From Senimuribacter intestinalis (GTDB lineage Bacteria; Bacillota; Clostridia; Peptostreptococcales; Anaerovoracaceae), in the NCBI GenBank assembly GCA_943192975.1, contig CALPCJ010000015.1, forward strand, positions 1 to 64,000: 64,000 nt of DNA, in the 5' to 3' direction. Below, in pieces: positions 25,933-34,865 of the stretch. Position 1 is the stretch's first letter, and each line of letters starts with the position of its first letter. The position numbers were made by a program, and so were the translations under genes. The notes under the pieces were generated by a model. That model was not told the origin of the DNA and ran no database searches. It was given only the letters and a program-made list of their open reading frames with translations.

Positions 25933-26086
25933 AATAAACACCGCTCCTTAAACTCAAGTTAGAACCAATATATGCAGGGAAGAGAAGGGATATGCAAAAG
26001 AATTCAGATTATAAAGCCGCTGATGGAAAGTGGTTGCCAATCAATAGAAAGAAACGGGAGGCAGCTGGACCAAAGCCTATCAGAGG

Positions 26087-26959
26087 TTAGAGTTTTTCTG
26101 TCCATCTTTGTATGTGAGCCCAGAAATCTGCGGCAGCAGCCGACAGCAGAGAGAGATCTTTGCATGCCATACCGATTTGGCGGTATCTGGGCGGGGCTAA
26201 AGGAACGGCAATAATTTTTCTGTCAAAACCGCGGAGCATCATTTGGGACATCAGACTGGTACCGAGTCCCTGTTCTACCATGGCGATGACTGCATGGTCG
26301 TCGCTTTCGATAAAGGCAGGATTAAGGGTAATGCCGCTTTGCGTAAGAACTTCTGTAATTTCATCGTCAACGCCTTCGTTTAAAGCAATGTAAGGAAGTG
26401 TTTTCAACTCTTCTAAAGAAAAATATGTTTGATTTACCTGCGGGGCTTCTGCAGAAAATACGCCGACGATAGGATCCTGATAGAGAAATACTTCGCAGCA
26501 ATCTTTGGCGGTAGGGTAGCGAGTAAATCCGATATCTACCTGATTATTCTGTACCCATTCTACAATTTCATCGTTGTTTCCATGCAGCAGCTGAAAACGG
26601 ATACCGGGATGCAGCTCTGTAAATTCTTTGATGATACCAGGCAGCCACTGTGCTGATACACTGTTGAAGGTGCCGATGGTAATCAGCCCTAAGTTCAGAT
26701 TTTTAATTTCTGCGGCACATTGCAGCAGGCGGCGCTGTTCATTGAGGAGCGCCTGAATATGGGGCAGAGCCAATTTTCCTTCCGCAGAAAGACGCACGCC
26801 GCGGCGATCCCGAACTAAAAGCGGAAAGCCGAGTTCTGCTTCTAGGGAATTTAGCATGCGTGTCAGTCCCGACTGGCTATAGCCAAGTTCTTCAGCAGCA
26901 GAAGTCAATGTACCGCTTTCTAAGACTTTCAGTAAAACTTCGTATTGGATGATTTGCAT
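26087..26959 (-). CDS. LysR-family transcriptional regulator
   Basis: A 290-aa regulator with an N-terminal winged HTH (SGTLTSAAEELGYSQSGLTRMLNSLEAELG) and a type-2 periplasmic-binding-like effector domain (residues ~90-290). The gene is divergent from the response regulator gene at 27209, with 249 bp between them. Its target and inducer cannot be told. It has a strong ribosome site (AAAGGAGG). It is about 40% similar by eye to the second LysR protein at 33420. Confidence 0.93.
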   Translation of the reverse strand: MQIIQYEVLLKVLESGTLTSAAEELGYSQSGLTRMLNSLEAELGFPLLVRDRRGVRLSAEGKLALPHIQALLNEQRRLLQCAAEIKNLNLGLITIGTFNSVSAQWLPGIIKEFTELHPGIRFQLLHGNNDEIVEWVQNNQVDIGFTRYPTAKDCCEVFLYQDPIVGVFSAEAPQVNQTYFSLEELKTLPYIALNEGVDDEITEVLTQSGITLNPAFIESDDHAVIAMVEQGLGTSLMSQMMLRGFDRKIIAVPLAPPRYRQIGMACKDLSLLSAAAADFWAHIQRWTEKL

Positions 26960-27131
26960 GGGCGCCTCCTTTTCTTGCCTTGTCTAAAATTGCATTTATA
27001 TAATGATAAATCATGGAACGGATATAAACTATTATTTTAAGTTATGATACTTTTAGTATATCGCCGCAAGAGAATAAGTCAATCCTTAACTGATACTTGG
27101 CTTTGTATCTTTTCTGGTTTTGCGGGAAAAC

Positions 27132-27148
27132 TTAACATGAATTTAACA
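27132..27148 (+). promoter_or_regulatory. Pho-box-like direct repeat upstream of the two-component operon
   Basis: TTAACA at 27132-27137 and TTAACA at 27143-27148 are spaced exactly 11 bp, the geometry of Gram-positive PhoP boxes. They lie about 60 bp upstream of the response regulator start, which suggests autoregulation. Confidence 0.55.
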
Positions 27149-27208
27149 TTAAAATTCTGGCTTTTTAAGCAGGCTTATAGTAGACTTGAAGCAAAGGAGA
27201 ACTGCGAG

Positions 27209-27892
27209 ATGATTTATTTGGTAGAAGATGATGACAGCATTCGTGAACTGGTGCTGTATACATTAAATAATGCAGGTTATGCGGCAAAGGGGTTTGCTGT
27301 GCCGTCTCTGTTTTGGGAGGCGATGGAGCAGGAACTTCCTCAGCTGATTCTGCTGGATATTATGTTGCCCGAAGAAGACGGACTATCTGTTTTAAAAAGA
27401 TTGCGCGCATCTGTGAAAACTGCCAGAATGCCTGTCATGATGCTGACAGCAAAGGGAACGGAATATGACAAAGTGATTGGACTGGATTACGGTGCAGATG
27501 ATTATATGCCGAAACCTTTCGGCATGATGGAACTGCTTGCACGCATCAGAGCGCTTCTACGCAGAGCATCTGCTTTGGATAAGCAGGAAGAGTATCGAAT
27601 CGGCAATCTTTTTCTTTCTGTGTCAAAACACATCGTTTCAGTAGATGGAACAGAGACAGCGCTGACGCTGAAAGAGTTTGAACTTCTCGCTTTGCTGATG
27701 AAGCAGCAAGGGCATGTGTTTACCAGAGATCAGCTCCTATCCAGGATTTGGGGATACGGCTTTGATGGAGAAAATAGAACAGTAGATGTACATATCCGGT
27801 CATTGCGCCAGAAATTAGGCGCCTGCGGACATTACGTCGAGACCGTAAGGGGGCTGGGTTATAAAATTGGAGAGGTAAAGGATGAAGAATAG
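27209..27892 (+). CDS. OmpR/PhoB-family response regulator
   Basis: A 227-aa two-domain regulator. The receiver domain has the acidic pair EDDD near residue 6, the phospho-acceptor Asp in LILLDIMLPEEDG, the switch Thr in MLTAKG and Lys in MPKPFG. The C-terminal winged helix shows LTLKEFELLALLM, DQLLSRIWGYGFDGENRTVDVH and VRGLGYKIG. The start is ATG at 27209 after AAAGGAGA; upstream in-frame codons from 27044 lack a ribosome site and cover the Pho-like box. The sensor kinase start overlaps by 11 bp. Because a phosphate transporter gene follows, a PhoB/PhoP role is likely. Confidence 0.93.
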   Translation: MIYLVEDDDSIRELVLYTLNNAGYAAKGFAVPSLFWEAMEQELPQLILLDIMLPEEDGLSVLKRLRASVKTARMPVMMLTAKGTEYDKVIGLDYGADDYMPKPFGMMELLARIRALLRRASALDKQEEYRIGNLFLSVSKHIVSVDGTETALTLKEFELLALLMKQQGHVFTRDQLLSRIWGYGFDGENRTVDVHIRSLRQKLGACGHYVETVRGLGYKIGEVKDEE

Positions 27893-29231
27893 AATTTTCA
27901 GAGGGATTTTTTCGGTGGCAATCCTGGTCTGGATATCATGTCTGGTGCTTATTTTAGGCGCACTGTATCTGCAGTATAATGAGCAGTATGCGCAGGAGCT
28001 GCGCATGCAGAGCCGCCTTGTGGCGCAAGCCTTAGAAACAGGTGGTACTGGTTATTTTGACGGATTGAGCCTTGCGGAAAATCACAGAATTACTCTGATT
28101 GCCGCAGATGGAACAGTGGAATACGATTCTTCTGCGGGGAAACAGGAGATGGAAAACCATAAAGACAGGCCTGAGGTAAAAGAAGCGGAGAAGTCAGGCT
28201 ATGGAGAAGCGGTTCGTTACTCTAAGACATTGGCGGAAAAAACCATGTACTGCGCTGTTAAGTTGTCCGATGGCAGTGTGCTTCGGGTTTCTCAGGTGCA
28301 GTTTACAATTTTTACGCTGATTTTAAGCATGCTGCAGCCTATTTTGATTGTTTTACTCATGGCGGTGCTGCTGTCCGCCATGCTGGCGGCGAGGATTGCC
28401 AGAAGAATTGTAGAACCGCTGAATCAGATTGACTTAGCACATCCGCAGGAAGCGCAAACTTATGCAGAGGTGCGCCCTTTGGTGCGGCGAATTGCGGAAC
28501 AGAGGCAGGCTCTTGACAGCAGAATTAGCAGGCTAGAGACTGATGTGGACGAAAAGACTAAGGAGGCGGATTTTCGTAAAGAATTTACTGCTAATGTGTC
28601 CCACGAACTAAAAACACCTCTGACCTCCATCAGCGGTTTTGCGGAAATTATAAAAGCCGGCATGGTGAAAGAAGAGGACATTCCTCGGTTTGCCGGCCGA
28701 ATTTATGATGAAGCGCAGAGGCTGATTATGCTGGTGGAAGATATCATCAAACTGTCCCAGCTGGACGAAGGTCGGATTACCGAAAAGAAAGAACAGATTG
28801 ATTTGTACCTGCTTTGTCAAAAGGTGCTGAGCCATTTGGATAAAGCCGCAGAAGACAGGAAGATTCAGCTGAAACTTATTGGAGAATCCCTTTATATTGA
28901 GGCTGTCATGCAGGTTGTGGAAGAAATGATTTATAATCTCTGCGACAATGCGATAAAGTATAATCGAGAGGGTGGCAGCGTGACGGTTTCTGTTATGGAA
29001 AAGGATGGAAGACCAACCGTATCGGTGTCAGATACTGGTATTGGAATTGCAGAAGATGAACTGGATCGAATATTCGAGCGATTCTACAGAGTCAATAAGA
29101 GCCATTCTAAAGAAATCGGCGGCACAGGTTTGGGGCTGTCCATTGTCAAACACGGCGCAGCATATCATGAGGCGCAGGTTCAAATAGAAAGCAGACTCGG
29201 CGTTGGTACACATATTTCGATACAATTTTAA
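27882..29231 (+). CDS. PhoR-like sensor histidine kinase
   Basis: A 449-aa membrane kinase. Two transmembrane helices (residues ~10-30 and ~145-170) flank an extracellular domain of ~115 residues. The dimerisation box is FTANVSHELKTPLTSISGFAEI with the phospho-accepting His; the N box is YNLCDNAIKYN, and VSDTGIGI and GGTGLGLSIVKHG are the G boxes. It overlaps the response regulator by 11 bp and lies 32 bp before the Na/Pi cotransporter gene. Phosphate sensing is inferred from this context. Confidence 0.93.
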   Translation: MKNRIFRGIFSVAILVWISCLVLILGALYLQYNEQYAQELRMQSRLVAQALETGGTGYFDGLSLAENHRITLIAADGTVEYDSSAGKQEMENHKDRPEVKEAEKSGYGEAVRYSKTLAEKTMYCAVKLSDGSVLRVSQVQFTIFTLILSMLQPILIVLLMAVLLSAMLAARIARRIVEPLNQIDLAHPQEAQTYAEVRPLVRRIAEQRQALDSRISRLETDVDEKTKEADFRKEFTANVSHELKTPLTSISGFAEIIKAGMVKEEDIPRFAGRIYDEAQRLIMLVEDIIKLSQLDEGRITEKKEQIDLYLLCQKVLSHLDKAAEDRKIQLKLIGESLYIEAVMQVVEEMIYNLCDNAIKYNREGGSVTVSVMEKDGRPTVSVSDTGIGIAEDELDRIFERFYRVNKSHSKEIGGTGLGLSIVKHGAAYHEAQVQIESRLGVGTHISIQF

Positions 29232-29263
29232 ACAGAATATGAGATAGAGAGGAAGGGATATTT

Positions 29264-31006
29264 ATGGATATATTTTCGCTGATTTCGCTGCTCGGCGGAC
29301 TGGCGCTGTTTCTTTACGGAATGAGCCTGATGTCATCTGGGCTTGAAAAACTGGCAGGCGGTAAGCTGGAGGGCATTTTGAAGAGGATGACAGCAAGCCC
29401 GCTTAAAAGCCTGTTTCTGGGAATCGGTATCACGGCGGTAATTCAGAGTTCTTCAGCTGTAACCGTTATGCTGGTGGGGCTTGTGAACTCTGGCATTATG
29501 GAACTGGCTTCTACCGTAGGCGTTATTATGGGATCGAACATTGGCACTACTATTACGGCGTGGATTCTCAGTCTGATTGGTGTAGAAAGTGATAATGTGC
29601 TGATAAAGCTGCTGAAACCGGAATCTTTCTCGCCGGTGCTGGCGCTGATTGGTGTGATTCTTATGATGGGTGCGAAAAACAGCAGGAAGAAAGATATCGG
29701 AAGCATTCTTGTAGGATTTGCAATCTTAATGTACGGTATGAATTTTATGAGTGGTGCGGTAAGCCCTTTGAAAGATATGCCGGAATTTACATCAATCTTA
29801 ACCGCATTTACCAATCCGATTCTGGGAATTGCAACTGGTATTTTATTGACTGCAGTGATTCAAAGTTCATCGGCATCGGTGGGTATTTTGCAGGCGCTGT
29901 CATTGACGGGCAGTATTTCCTACGGAATGGCAATCCCTATTATCATGGGTCAAAATATCGGTACCTGTGTAACGGCACTGATATCCAGTATCGGCGTAAA
30001 CCGCAATGCAAAGCGGGTTGCAGTGATTCATATTTCATTCAATATTATAGGAACTGCCATTTGTCTGCTTATCTATTTTGTGGCTCACTATCTGATAGAA
30101 CTGCCGTTTCTGACAGAGGTAATTGGTCCTGCGGGTATTGCGGTGGTGCACAGTATTTTCAATATTACAACTACGCTGCTCCTGCTGCCGTTTACGAAGC
30201 TTCTTGTAAAGATTGCAGAACGCAGTATCAAGGAAGAGCCGGAGACTGAAATTGCATTTCTTGATGAAAGACTTTTAAATACACCGTCTATTGCAGTGCA
30301 GGAATGCGGACAGATAACCATAGAAATGGGACATATCGCAAAAGAATCAATTCTTAATGCCATGGAACTATTTTCTCATTATGACGAGAAAAAGGCGCAA
30401 AAGGTCATTAAGCTGGAAAAAGAAGCAGATATCTATGAAGATCGGCTTGGCTCTTATCTCGTAAAGCTGTCAGCCTGTGCTTTATCTGATGCAGATAGTA
30501 ATTCTATATCCAAAATGCTTCATGTGATTGGAGATTTTGAACGAATTAGCGACCATGCGGTGCATATCATGGAAGCAGCAAAAGAAATGAAAGAGAAAAA
30601 ACTTGTCCTTTCAGAAAGCGGCAGACATGAGCTTGAAACTGCTACGGCAGCAATTCGTGAGATTATGGGGCTTGCAATTATAGCGTTTGACGGAAATGAT
30701 ATGGAGTCAGCATATAGGGTGGAACCGCTGGAGGAAGTCATCGGAGATTTGGCAGAAGAGGTGAAGCAAAATCATATTTCGCGTCTGCAGAGCGGGGTTT
30801 GCACTATTCAGCAGGGCTTTGTTCTTTCTGACATCATGACCAATTATGCCAGAGTTTCCGCTCACTGCTCAAATATTGGCGTTGCAGTAATTGAACTTTC
30901 TCAATCGTCCTTTGCTGCCCATCAGTATTTGGGGAAACTGAAGACGATGGATGATCCTGCATTTAAGGAAATGTTCAGGGAATACAGGCACAAATATGCC
31001 CTTTAA
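29264..31006 (+). CDS. Na/Pi cotransporter family protein with PhoU-like domain, copy 2
   Basis: A 580-aa paralogue of the gene at 181. It has the same two signatures (AVIQSSSAVTVMLVG near residue 61 and AVIQSSSASVGILQA near residue 205) and a PhoU-like C-terminal half with DFERISDHAVHIME. It is third in an operon with the PhoB/PhoR-like pair (32-bp gap), so low phosphate probably induces it. The PhoU-like tail may sense transport and feed back on the kinase, as PhoU does elsewhere; that is inference. Confidence 0.93.
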   Translation: MDIFSLISLLGGLALFLYGMSLMSSGLEKLAGGKLEGILKRMTASPLKSLFLGIGITAVIQSSSAVTVMLVGLVNSGIMELASTVGVIMGSNIGTTITAWILSLIGVESDNVLIKLLKPESFSPVLALIGVILMMGAKNSRKKDIGSILVGFAILMYGMNFMSGAVSPLKDMPEFTSILTAFTNPILGIATGILLTAVIQSSSASVGILQALSLTGSISYGMAIPIIMGQNIGTCVTALISSIGVNRNAKRVAVIHISFNIIGTAICLLIYFVAHYLIELPFLTEVIGPAGIAVVHSIFNITTTLLLLPFTKLLVKIAERSIKEEPETEIAFLDERLLNTPSIAVQECGQITIEMGHIAKESILNAMELFSHYDEKKAQKVIKLEKEADIYEDRLGSYLVKLSACALSDADSNSISKMLHVIGDFERISDHAVHIMEAAKEMKEKKLVLSESGRHELETATAAIREIMGLAIIAFDGNDMESAYRVEPLEEVIGDLAEEVKQNHISRLQSGVCTIQQGFVLSDIMTNYARVSAHCSNIGVAVIELSQSSFAAHQYLGKLKTMDDPAFKEMFREYRHKYAL

Positions 31007-31214
31007 ATGCTGCAGCAGAATCTTAATGAATCTTAAGATGGAAAATATGTGCAATTGCATTGAAAAAACTTCAAAAATTGTATATAATATTTGCATATAT
31101 CGTTTTGGATTCTTCGTAGAATTTATTTGACTGGCGTATATTGTTGGCTTTGTCTGCAAATGCTATAGAGAAATAATCGCGGAGAGGTAGATTTTAGAGA
31201 AAAGGAGTATGCAA

Positions 31215-32231
31215 ATGGCAAGTGAAGTAGGAATAGACTTAGGGACAGCCAATGTTTTAGTATATATAAAAAATAAAGGAATCGTGCTCAATGAGCCTTC
31301 TGTTGTGGCAATTAATAAGGATACAGACGATATTTTGGCAGTGGGTGAAGAGGCAAGACAGATGCTTGGAAGAACGCCTGCTAATATCATTGCGGTAAGA
31401 CCGCTGCGCGACGGTGTGATTTCTGATTATGATATTACAGAAAGAATGCTGAAATATTTTATAAAAAAGACCTGCGGCAGCGGCAGATTTTTCAAGCCTA
31501 AAATTATGGTCTGCGTACCGAGCGGCGTGACAGAAGTTGAGAAGCGAGCGGTCAGAGAAGCGGCAACGCAGGCAGGCGGCAAGGATGTGTATCTGATGGA
31601 AGAGCCGGTTGCGGCTGCCATCGGTGCAGGTATTGACATTTCACAGCCTGACGGTGTTATGGTCATCGATATCGGCGGCGGTACGACGGATATTGCTGTT
31701 ATTTCTCTTGGCGGCATTGTTGCAAGCACTTCCGTTAAGATTGCAGGGGACAAGTTCGATGACTCCATTATTAAATATATGAGAAAAGTACACAAGCTGT
31801 ACATTGGGGAGAGAACCGGGGAAGAAATCAAAAAGACTATCGGTACTGCGTATCCAAGAGAAGAGAATATGACGATGGAATGCAGAGGCAGAGACTTGGT
31901 AACCGGTCTTCCAAAGACTGTTGAAGTTAGCTCCGAAGAGATTATGGAAGCGCTGGAAGAGCCGCTTCATACAATCTGCGAAGCAGCACACAGTGTGCTG
32001 GAGCAGACACCGCCTGAACTGGCTGCAGATATCAGTAACTCTGGCATTGTCATCACCGGCGGCGGCGCATTACTTTACGGCATTGACAAGCGTATCGAAG
32101 CGCGTACTGGGATTAAAGTGCGTATTGCTGATGACCCGACTTCTTGTGTTGCCATCGGCACAGGTAAAGCACTCAATGAACTGGAATCGCTGGAAGGCAA
32201 TTCCCTCAATAGGAGAGCGCCTTATCTATAA
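31215..32231 (+). CDS. MreB/Mbl rod-shape-determining protein
   Basis: A 338-aa actin-like protein that forms membrane filaments guiding lateral wall synthesis. The actin-fold nucleotide motifs are clear: GIDLGTANVLVYIK (phosphate 1), VMVIDIGGGTTDIAVISLGG (phosphate 2) and the adenosine motif GIVITGGGALLYGID. The start is ATG at 31215, 7 nt after AAGGAG; the ATG at 31209 is too close. mreC and mreD are not adjacent, which favours an Mbl/MreBH-type gene. The stop codon lies in the first palindromic repeat of the array that follows. Confidence 0.94.
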   Translation: MASEVGIDLGTANVLVYIKNKGIVLNEPSVVAINKDTDDILAVGEEARQMLGRTPANIIAVRPLRDGVISDYDITERMLKYFIKKTCGSGRFFKPKIMVCVPSGVTEVEKRAVREAATQAGGKDVYLMEEPVAAAIGAGIDISQPDGVMVIDIGGGTTDIAVISLGGIVASTSVKIAGDKFDDSIIKYMRKVHKLYIGERTGEEIKKTIGTAYPREENMTMECRGRDLVTGLPKTVEVSSEEIMEALEEPLHTICEAAHSVLEQTPPELAADISNSGIVITGGGALLYGIDKRIEARTGIKVRIADDPTSCVAIGTGKALNELESLEGNSLNRRAPYL

Positions 32232-32441
32232 TGGTTCTGCCCCACGAGAGGAATCGCGAGTGGCAAGGCAGACCTTATGCTTTTGTGACCCAAGAACGAA
32301 GTGATTGGTAAGGCACAAGTCGTATAATGGAGTTGTCCCAATTTGCGAAGAAAATTGATGGAAACTCCTTATGCTTTTGTGACCCGAGAACGAAGTGATT
32401 GGCAAGGCACAAGTCGTATAATGGAGTTGTCCCAATTTGCA
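32217..32441 (+). repeat. Chain of palindromic repeat units, array 1
   Basis: Alternating units begin at the stop codon of the MreB-type gene. Type A units run from TTATGC to GTCGTATAATGG (32274-32329 and 32369-32424, two differences) and have core CGAGAACGAAGTGATTGG. A variant at 32229-32278 has arms TCTGCC/GGCAGA and core CCACGAG..GAGTGG. A type B unit, GGAGTTGTCCCAATTT with its partner AAATTGATGGAAACTCC, joins them (32329-32368). The same system is found at 46306-46622. Confidence 0.85.
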
Positions 32442-32460
32442 GAGTAAATCACGTTTATCC

Positions 32461-32519
32461 AAAAGTCCTGCACGGATCTGCACCGCCTCTTTGCGGCGCA
32501 GCTTTGTACGGGATTTTTT
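32461..32519 (+). terminator. Large terminator hairpin after repeat array 1
   Basis: AAAAGTCCTGCAC pairs imperfectly with GTACGGGATTTTT, with an inner CTGCACCGC/GCGGCGCAG stem, and ends in T6. It probably terminates the MreB-type transcript after the repeat array. Confidence 0.7.
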
Positions 32520-32780
32520 GTGCTCTTATCATAAGTGATACTTATGATAAAATAAGAATCATTCGTTTTACTTAATATAATAGTTGTGATATGATAATGA
32601 CAACGAAAGAAAAACAGCGCTGCAATTGATGGGATGATGGCATTCATTTTTGCTATCTGTCCGACACTGGCAGACATGGTGGAAATTCAACCGATTTCAA
32701 GAGAAAATTTGGGCAATTTACTGCAGTCACGGAGTAATCCAAATCTTAAGGATTAAAATAAATGCATAAAAATCGAGAAG
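32520..32780. other. Non-coding spacer with an 11-bp perfect palindrome
   Basis: No gene is supported. TTATCATAAGT (32526-32536) and ACTTATGATAA (32540-32550) form a perfect inverted repeat with a 3-nt centre, possibly an operator. The rest shows no clear signal. Confidence 0.45.
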
Positions 32781-32815
32781 AGTTGTCTCAATATAAAATG
32801 AGACAGCTTTTTTCG
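32781..32815 (+). terminator. GTCTCA-type terminator hairpin
   Basis: AGTTGTCTCA (32781-32790) pairs with TGAGACAGCT (32799-32808), followed by TTTTTT. A close relative precedes the second copy of the dispersed repeat at 58672. Confidence 0.8.
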
Positions 32816-32904
32816 GCTTTAGGCCAGTGCTTGCTTGAAGCAGTTAGCTTGACAGGTTTGTGTACGGGAATAAAATAAGAATCAAGCTATACCGAGGATT
32901 TGTC

Positions 32905-33327
32905 ACGCGCCATATTTGACCTTGATTTCTGTATACATGGCGCGGACCTATGAGAAAGTGCCAGATAGAAAAGCTTTTTTAGAAAAAATGGCGGCAGCAG
33001 AAAGAAATGCAGCTCAGATAGTCGAAAAAACTTTAGCATCCTACAGTAAAATATCAAAAAAGCACGTATCAGGCGGCAGGCGCACGCCAGTTTTTTAGAA
33101 AATGAATCCCAATATGGCGTTTGGCGAATGGCTGGCGCCATGTATACAAAAAAACGCTTTGAATATGGCGGTTTCCATGGGGTAAACGCCGGATATACAA
33201 AAAAATCCTGCGATTATGGCGCGCCGGTTTCTCCGCAGCATGAACTACCGCATACCAATCAGATTCAATCAGATTCAATCAGATTAAATCTGATTGAACT
33301 TCATCCCGACATTTGATTTGGACCTTT
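32905..33327. repeat. Dispersed ~420-bp repeat, copy 1
   Basis: About 85% identical by eye to 58781-59179. It has a 13-bp inverted repeat, GTATACATGGCGC (32931-32943) and GCGCCATGTATAC (33135-33147), and A(A/T)TATGGCG recurring at 33111, 33162 and 33213 (51-bp period), each of the first two units ending in TATACAAAAAAA. AATCAGATTC is repeated near 33256-33285. Short ORFs inside are not conserved between copies, so it looks non-coding. Confidence 0.85.
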
Positions 33328-33352
33328 TTTAGCCCAATATCATTTTTACTGC

Positions 33353-33397
33353 AAGGGGACAGTCTCAAAAGTAAGGAAATGAGACTGTCCCCTTTCG
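33353..33397. terminator. Long terminator facing the second LysR gene
   Basis: AAGGGGACAGTCTCA (33353-33367) pairs perfectly with TGAGACTGTCCCCTT (33380-33394), with A and T residues on both flanks. Confidence 0.88.
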
Positions 33398-33419
33398 TTA
33401 GCTGAATTTCAATACGGGG

Positions 33420-34301
33420 TCATTTAGGAGTGTCCTGAAACTCCGGCTGCGACAGAAAAAATTTGAGAAATTTTCTCGCGGCAATAGGCATCGTATCCCA
33501 GTTATGCCAGCAGGCAGATAAAAGACGAGTAGGTTTTTCTTCGATTTCTCGTATAACAATATTAGCGCTTGTATTGGCAAGGAATACTCGATCTATGATA
33601 GATACGCCCAGTCCCTGTTCAACCATGATGATAATACTGTTGTTATCATAAAGGTGAAACTCAATGTTTGGTGTTAGTCCTGCTTCTGAGAAAAAATGAA
33701 GCGGGAGACTGAACTTGCCTTCGTCATCAATAATAAAGGGTTCTGTAGCAAGATCTGCTAAGGTTACAGTCTTTTTCTCAGCTAATGGATGGTCCGCAGG
33801 TAGAATGGCAACAAGTTCCTGCTTGTAGAATGTCTTAATTGGTAAGCCTGAAGCTGCACTCGGTGTAGTAAAGCCAAAATCAACCTGGCGATTTTTGACC
33901 TGCTGGATAATATCTTGATAGTCACCTTGATGCAGTTCGAATTTAACAGTCGGATATTTTTCCTTAAAGGCTTTCATGACCAGCGGCAGATAATATCGGC
34001 TGATACTAGTGTAGGTGCCAATGCGGATCAGACTGTTTTCAAGTCCTTGCATTTCGGAATGTTTTCGTTCAAGAGACTGTTCTGCATTGTAAATTTCCTG
34101 CAGATAGGGGAAATATCCTTGACCGTCACGGGTAAGCCTGATACCACCTTTTTCGCGGGTCACAAGGGTAGTGCCGAGTTCTTGCTCCAGTGACTTGACC
34201 GACTGGCTGATAGCGCTTTGAGAGTAGCTGATTTCCTCTGCTACCTTGGTAAAACTGCCGCACTCTATGACTTTGCAGAAGATTCCATATTTGGATATCA
34301 T
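33420..34301 (-). CDS. LysR-family transcriptional regulator, second copy
   Basis: A 293-aa regulator. The HTH is CGSFTKVAEEISYSQSAISQSVKSLEQELG and the effector domain shows IRIGTYTSISRYYLPLVMKAFKEKYP and VEQGLGVSIIDRVFL. AAGGAGG precedes the ATG. No divergently arranged target is apparent: a small membrane protein gene lies upstream on the same strand. The effector is unknown. It shares the overall sequence pattern of the regulator at 26087, so both may come from one recent expansion. Confidence 0.92.
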   Translation of the reverse strand: MISKYGIFCKVIECGSFTKVAEEISYSQSAISQSVKSLEQELGTTLVTREKGGIRLTRDGQGYFPYLQEIYNAEQSLERKHSEMQGLENSLIRIGTYTSISRYYLPLVMKAFKEKYPTVKFELHQGDYQDIIQQVKNRQVDFGFTTPSAASGLPIKTFYKQELVAILPADHPLAEKKTVTLADLATEPFIIDDEGKFSLPLHFFSEAGLTPNIEFHLYDNNSIIIMVEQGLGVSIIDRVFLANTSANIVIREIEEKPTRLLSACWHNWDTMPIAARKFLKFFLSQPEFQDTPK

Positions 34302-34382
34302 AAAAAGCCTCCTTCGAGTTTCGGATAAAAGATTTCATTGTATTTATTATATTGGGAACAAGCGGTTTGTGTCAACGGAATC

Positions 34383-34577
34383 TTATTCTTCCCAGCCTAG
34401 CTTTTTAGCGATGGCAGCAGGGCAGAGGCTTAGACAGATAGCGCAGGTTGCGTCAATAAATCCCAACAAAAGCTGAAGCGCCGGTGTCAGCGGCATCAGG
34501 CAGAGCAGCATCGTAAGCCCGATTACCAGCAGCAGGCTTAGAATGAATACGAAAAGGTGTGTTTTTATTTTGTACAT
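34383..34577 (-). CDS. Small two-helix membrane protein, function unknown
   Basis: A 64-aa protein beginning MYKIKTHLF, with two hydrophobic stretches (LFVFILSLLLVIGLTMLLCL and the LQLLLGFIDATCAICLSLC region) and a short charged C-terminus. The start at 34577 is chosen because AGAAGGG lies 6 nt upstream; the longer reading to 34613 has no ribosome site. It lies 81 bp upstream of the LysR gene on the same strand. I do not recognise the family. Confidence 0.65.
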   Translation of the reverse strand: MYKIKTHLFVFILSLLLVIGLTMLLCLMPLTPALQLLLGFIDATCAICLSLCPAAIAKKLGWEE

Positions 34578-34865
34578 ATAAATCCCTTCTTTCTTAGTGC
34601 ATTTTTGTATCATAGGCGCATAATAGCATAAACTCAGGGGATGCGTCTTTTATCATATCGTCAATTTTGCTTTACACCACCACAAAAAACGAGTATCATA
34701 GAAATGATGCCTATACGACTTAGTGGCATTGCCAAAAAACTTTCATTCTTTGGTTTTAAGCGTTTTTTTGACAATCTGAGGACGATACAGACGTGCGCGG
34801 CAAGCGCACAAGGCAGACCTGATGACGTGGCGGCAAAAGAATGAAGACAGGAGCACAGAATACAT
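34578..34865. other. Intergenic region before the RNA methyltransferase gene
   Basis: A 67-codon plus-strand ORF (34641-34844) has no ribosome site and no protein-like pattern. A small hairpin, GTGCGC-GGCAA-GCGCAC, lies at 34795-34811. Otherwise nothing was seen. Confidence 0.4.

Noticed and set aside
25612..25962. Plus-strand ORF over spoIIID
   Set aside because: Antisense of a clear SpoIIID sequence.
25992..26090. 32-codon plus-strand ORF beginning MQKNSDYKAADGKW
   Set aside because: It has a passable ribosome site, but no recognisable family, and it overlaps the end of the LysR gene; left as unproven.
32916..33316. Two short ORFs (MARTYEKV.. and MAGAMYTKK..) inside dispersed repeat copy 1
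   Set aside because: The second copy of the repeat breaks both frames with stops and a one-base deletion; no ribosome sites.
34641..34844. 67-codon plus-strand ORF before the methyltransferase gene
   Set aside because: No ribosome site and no protein-like pattern.
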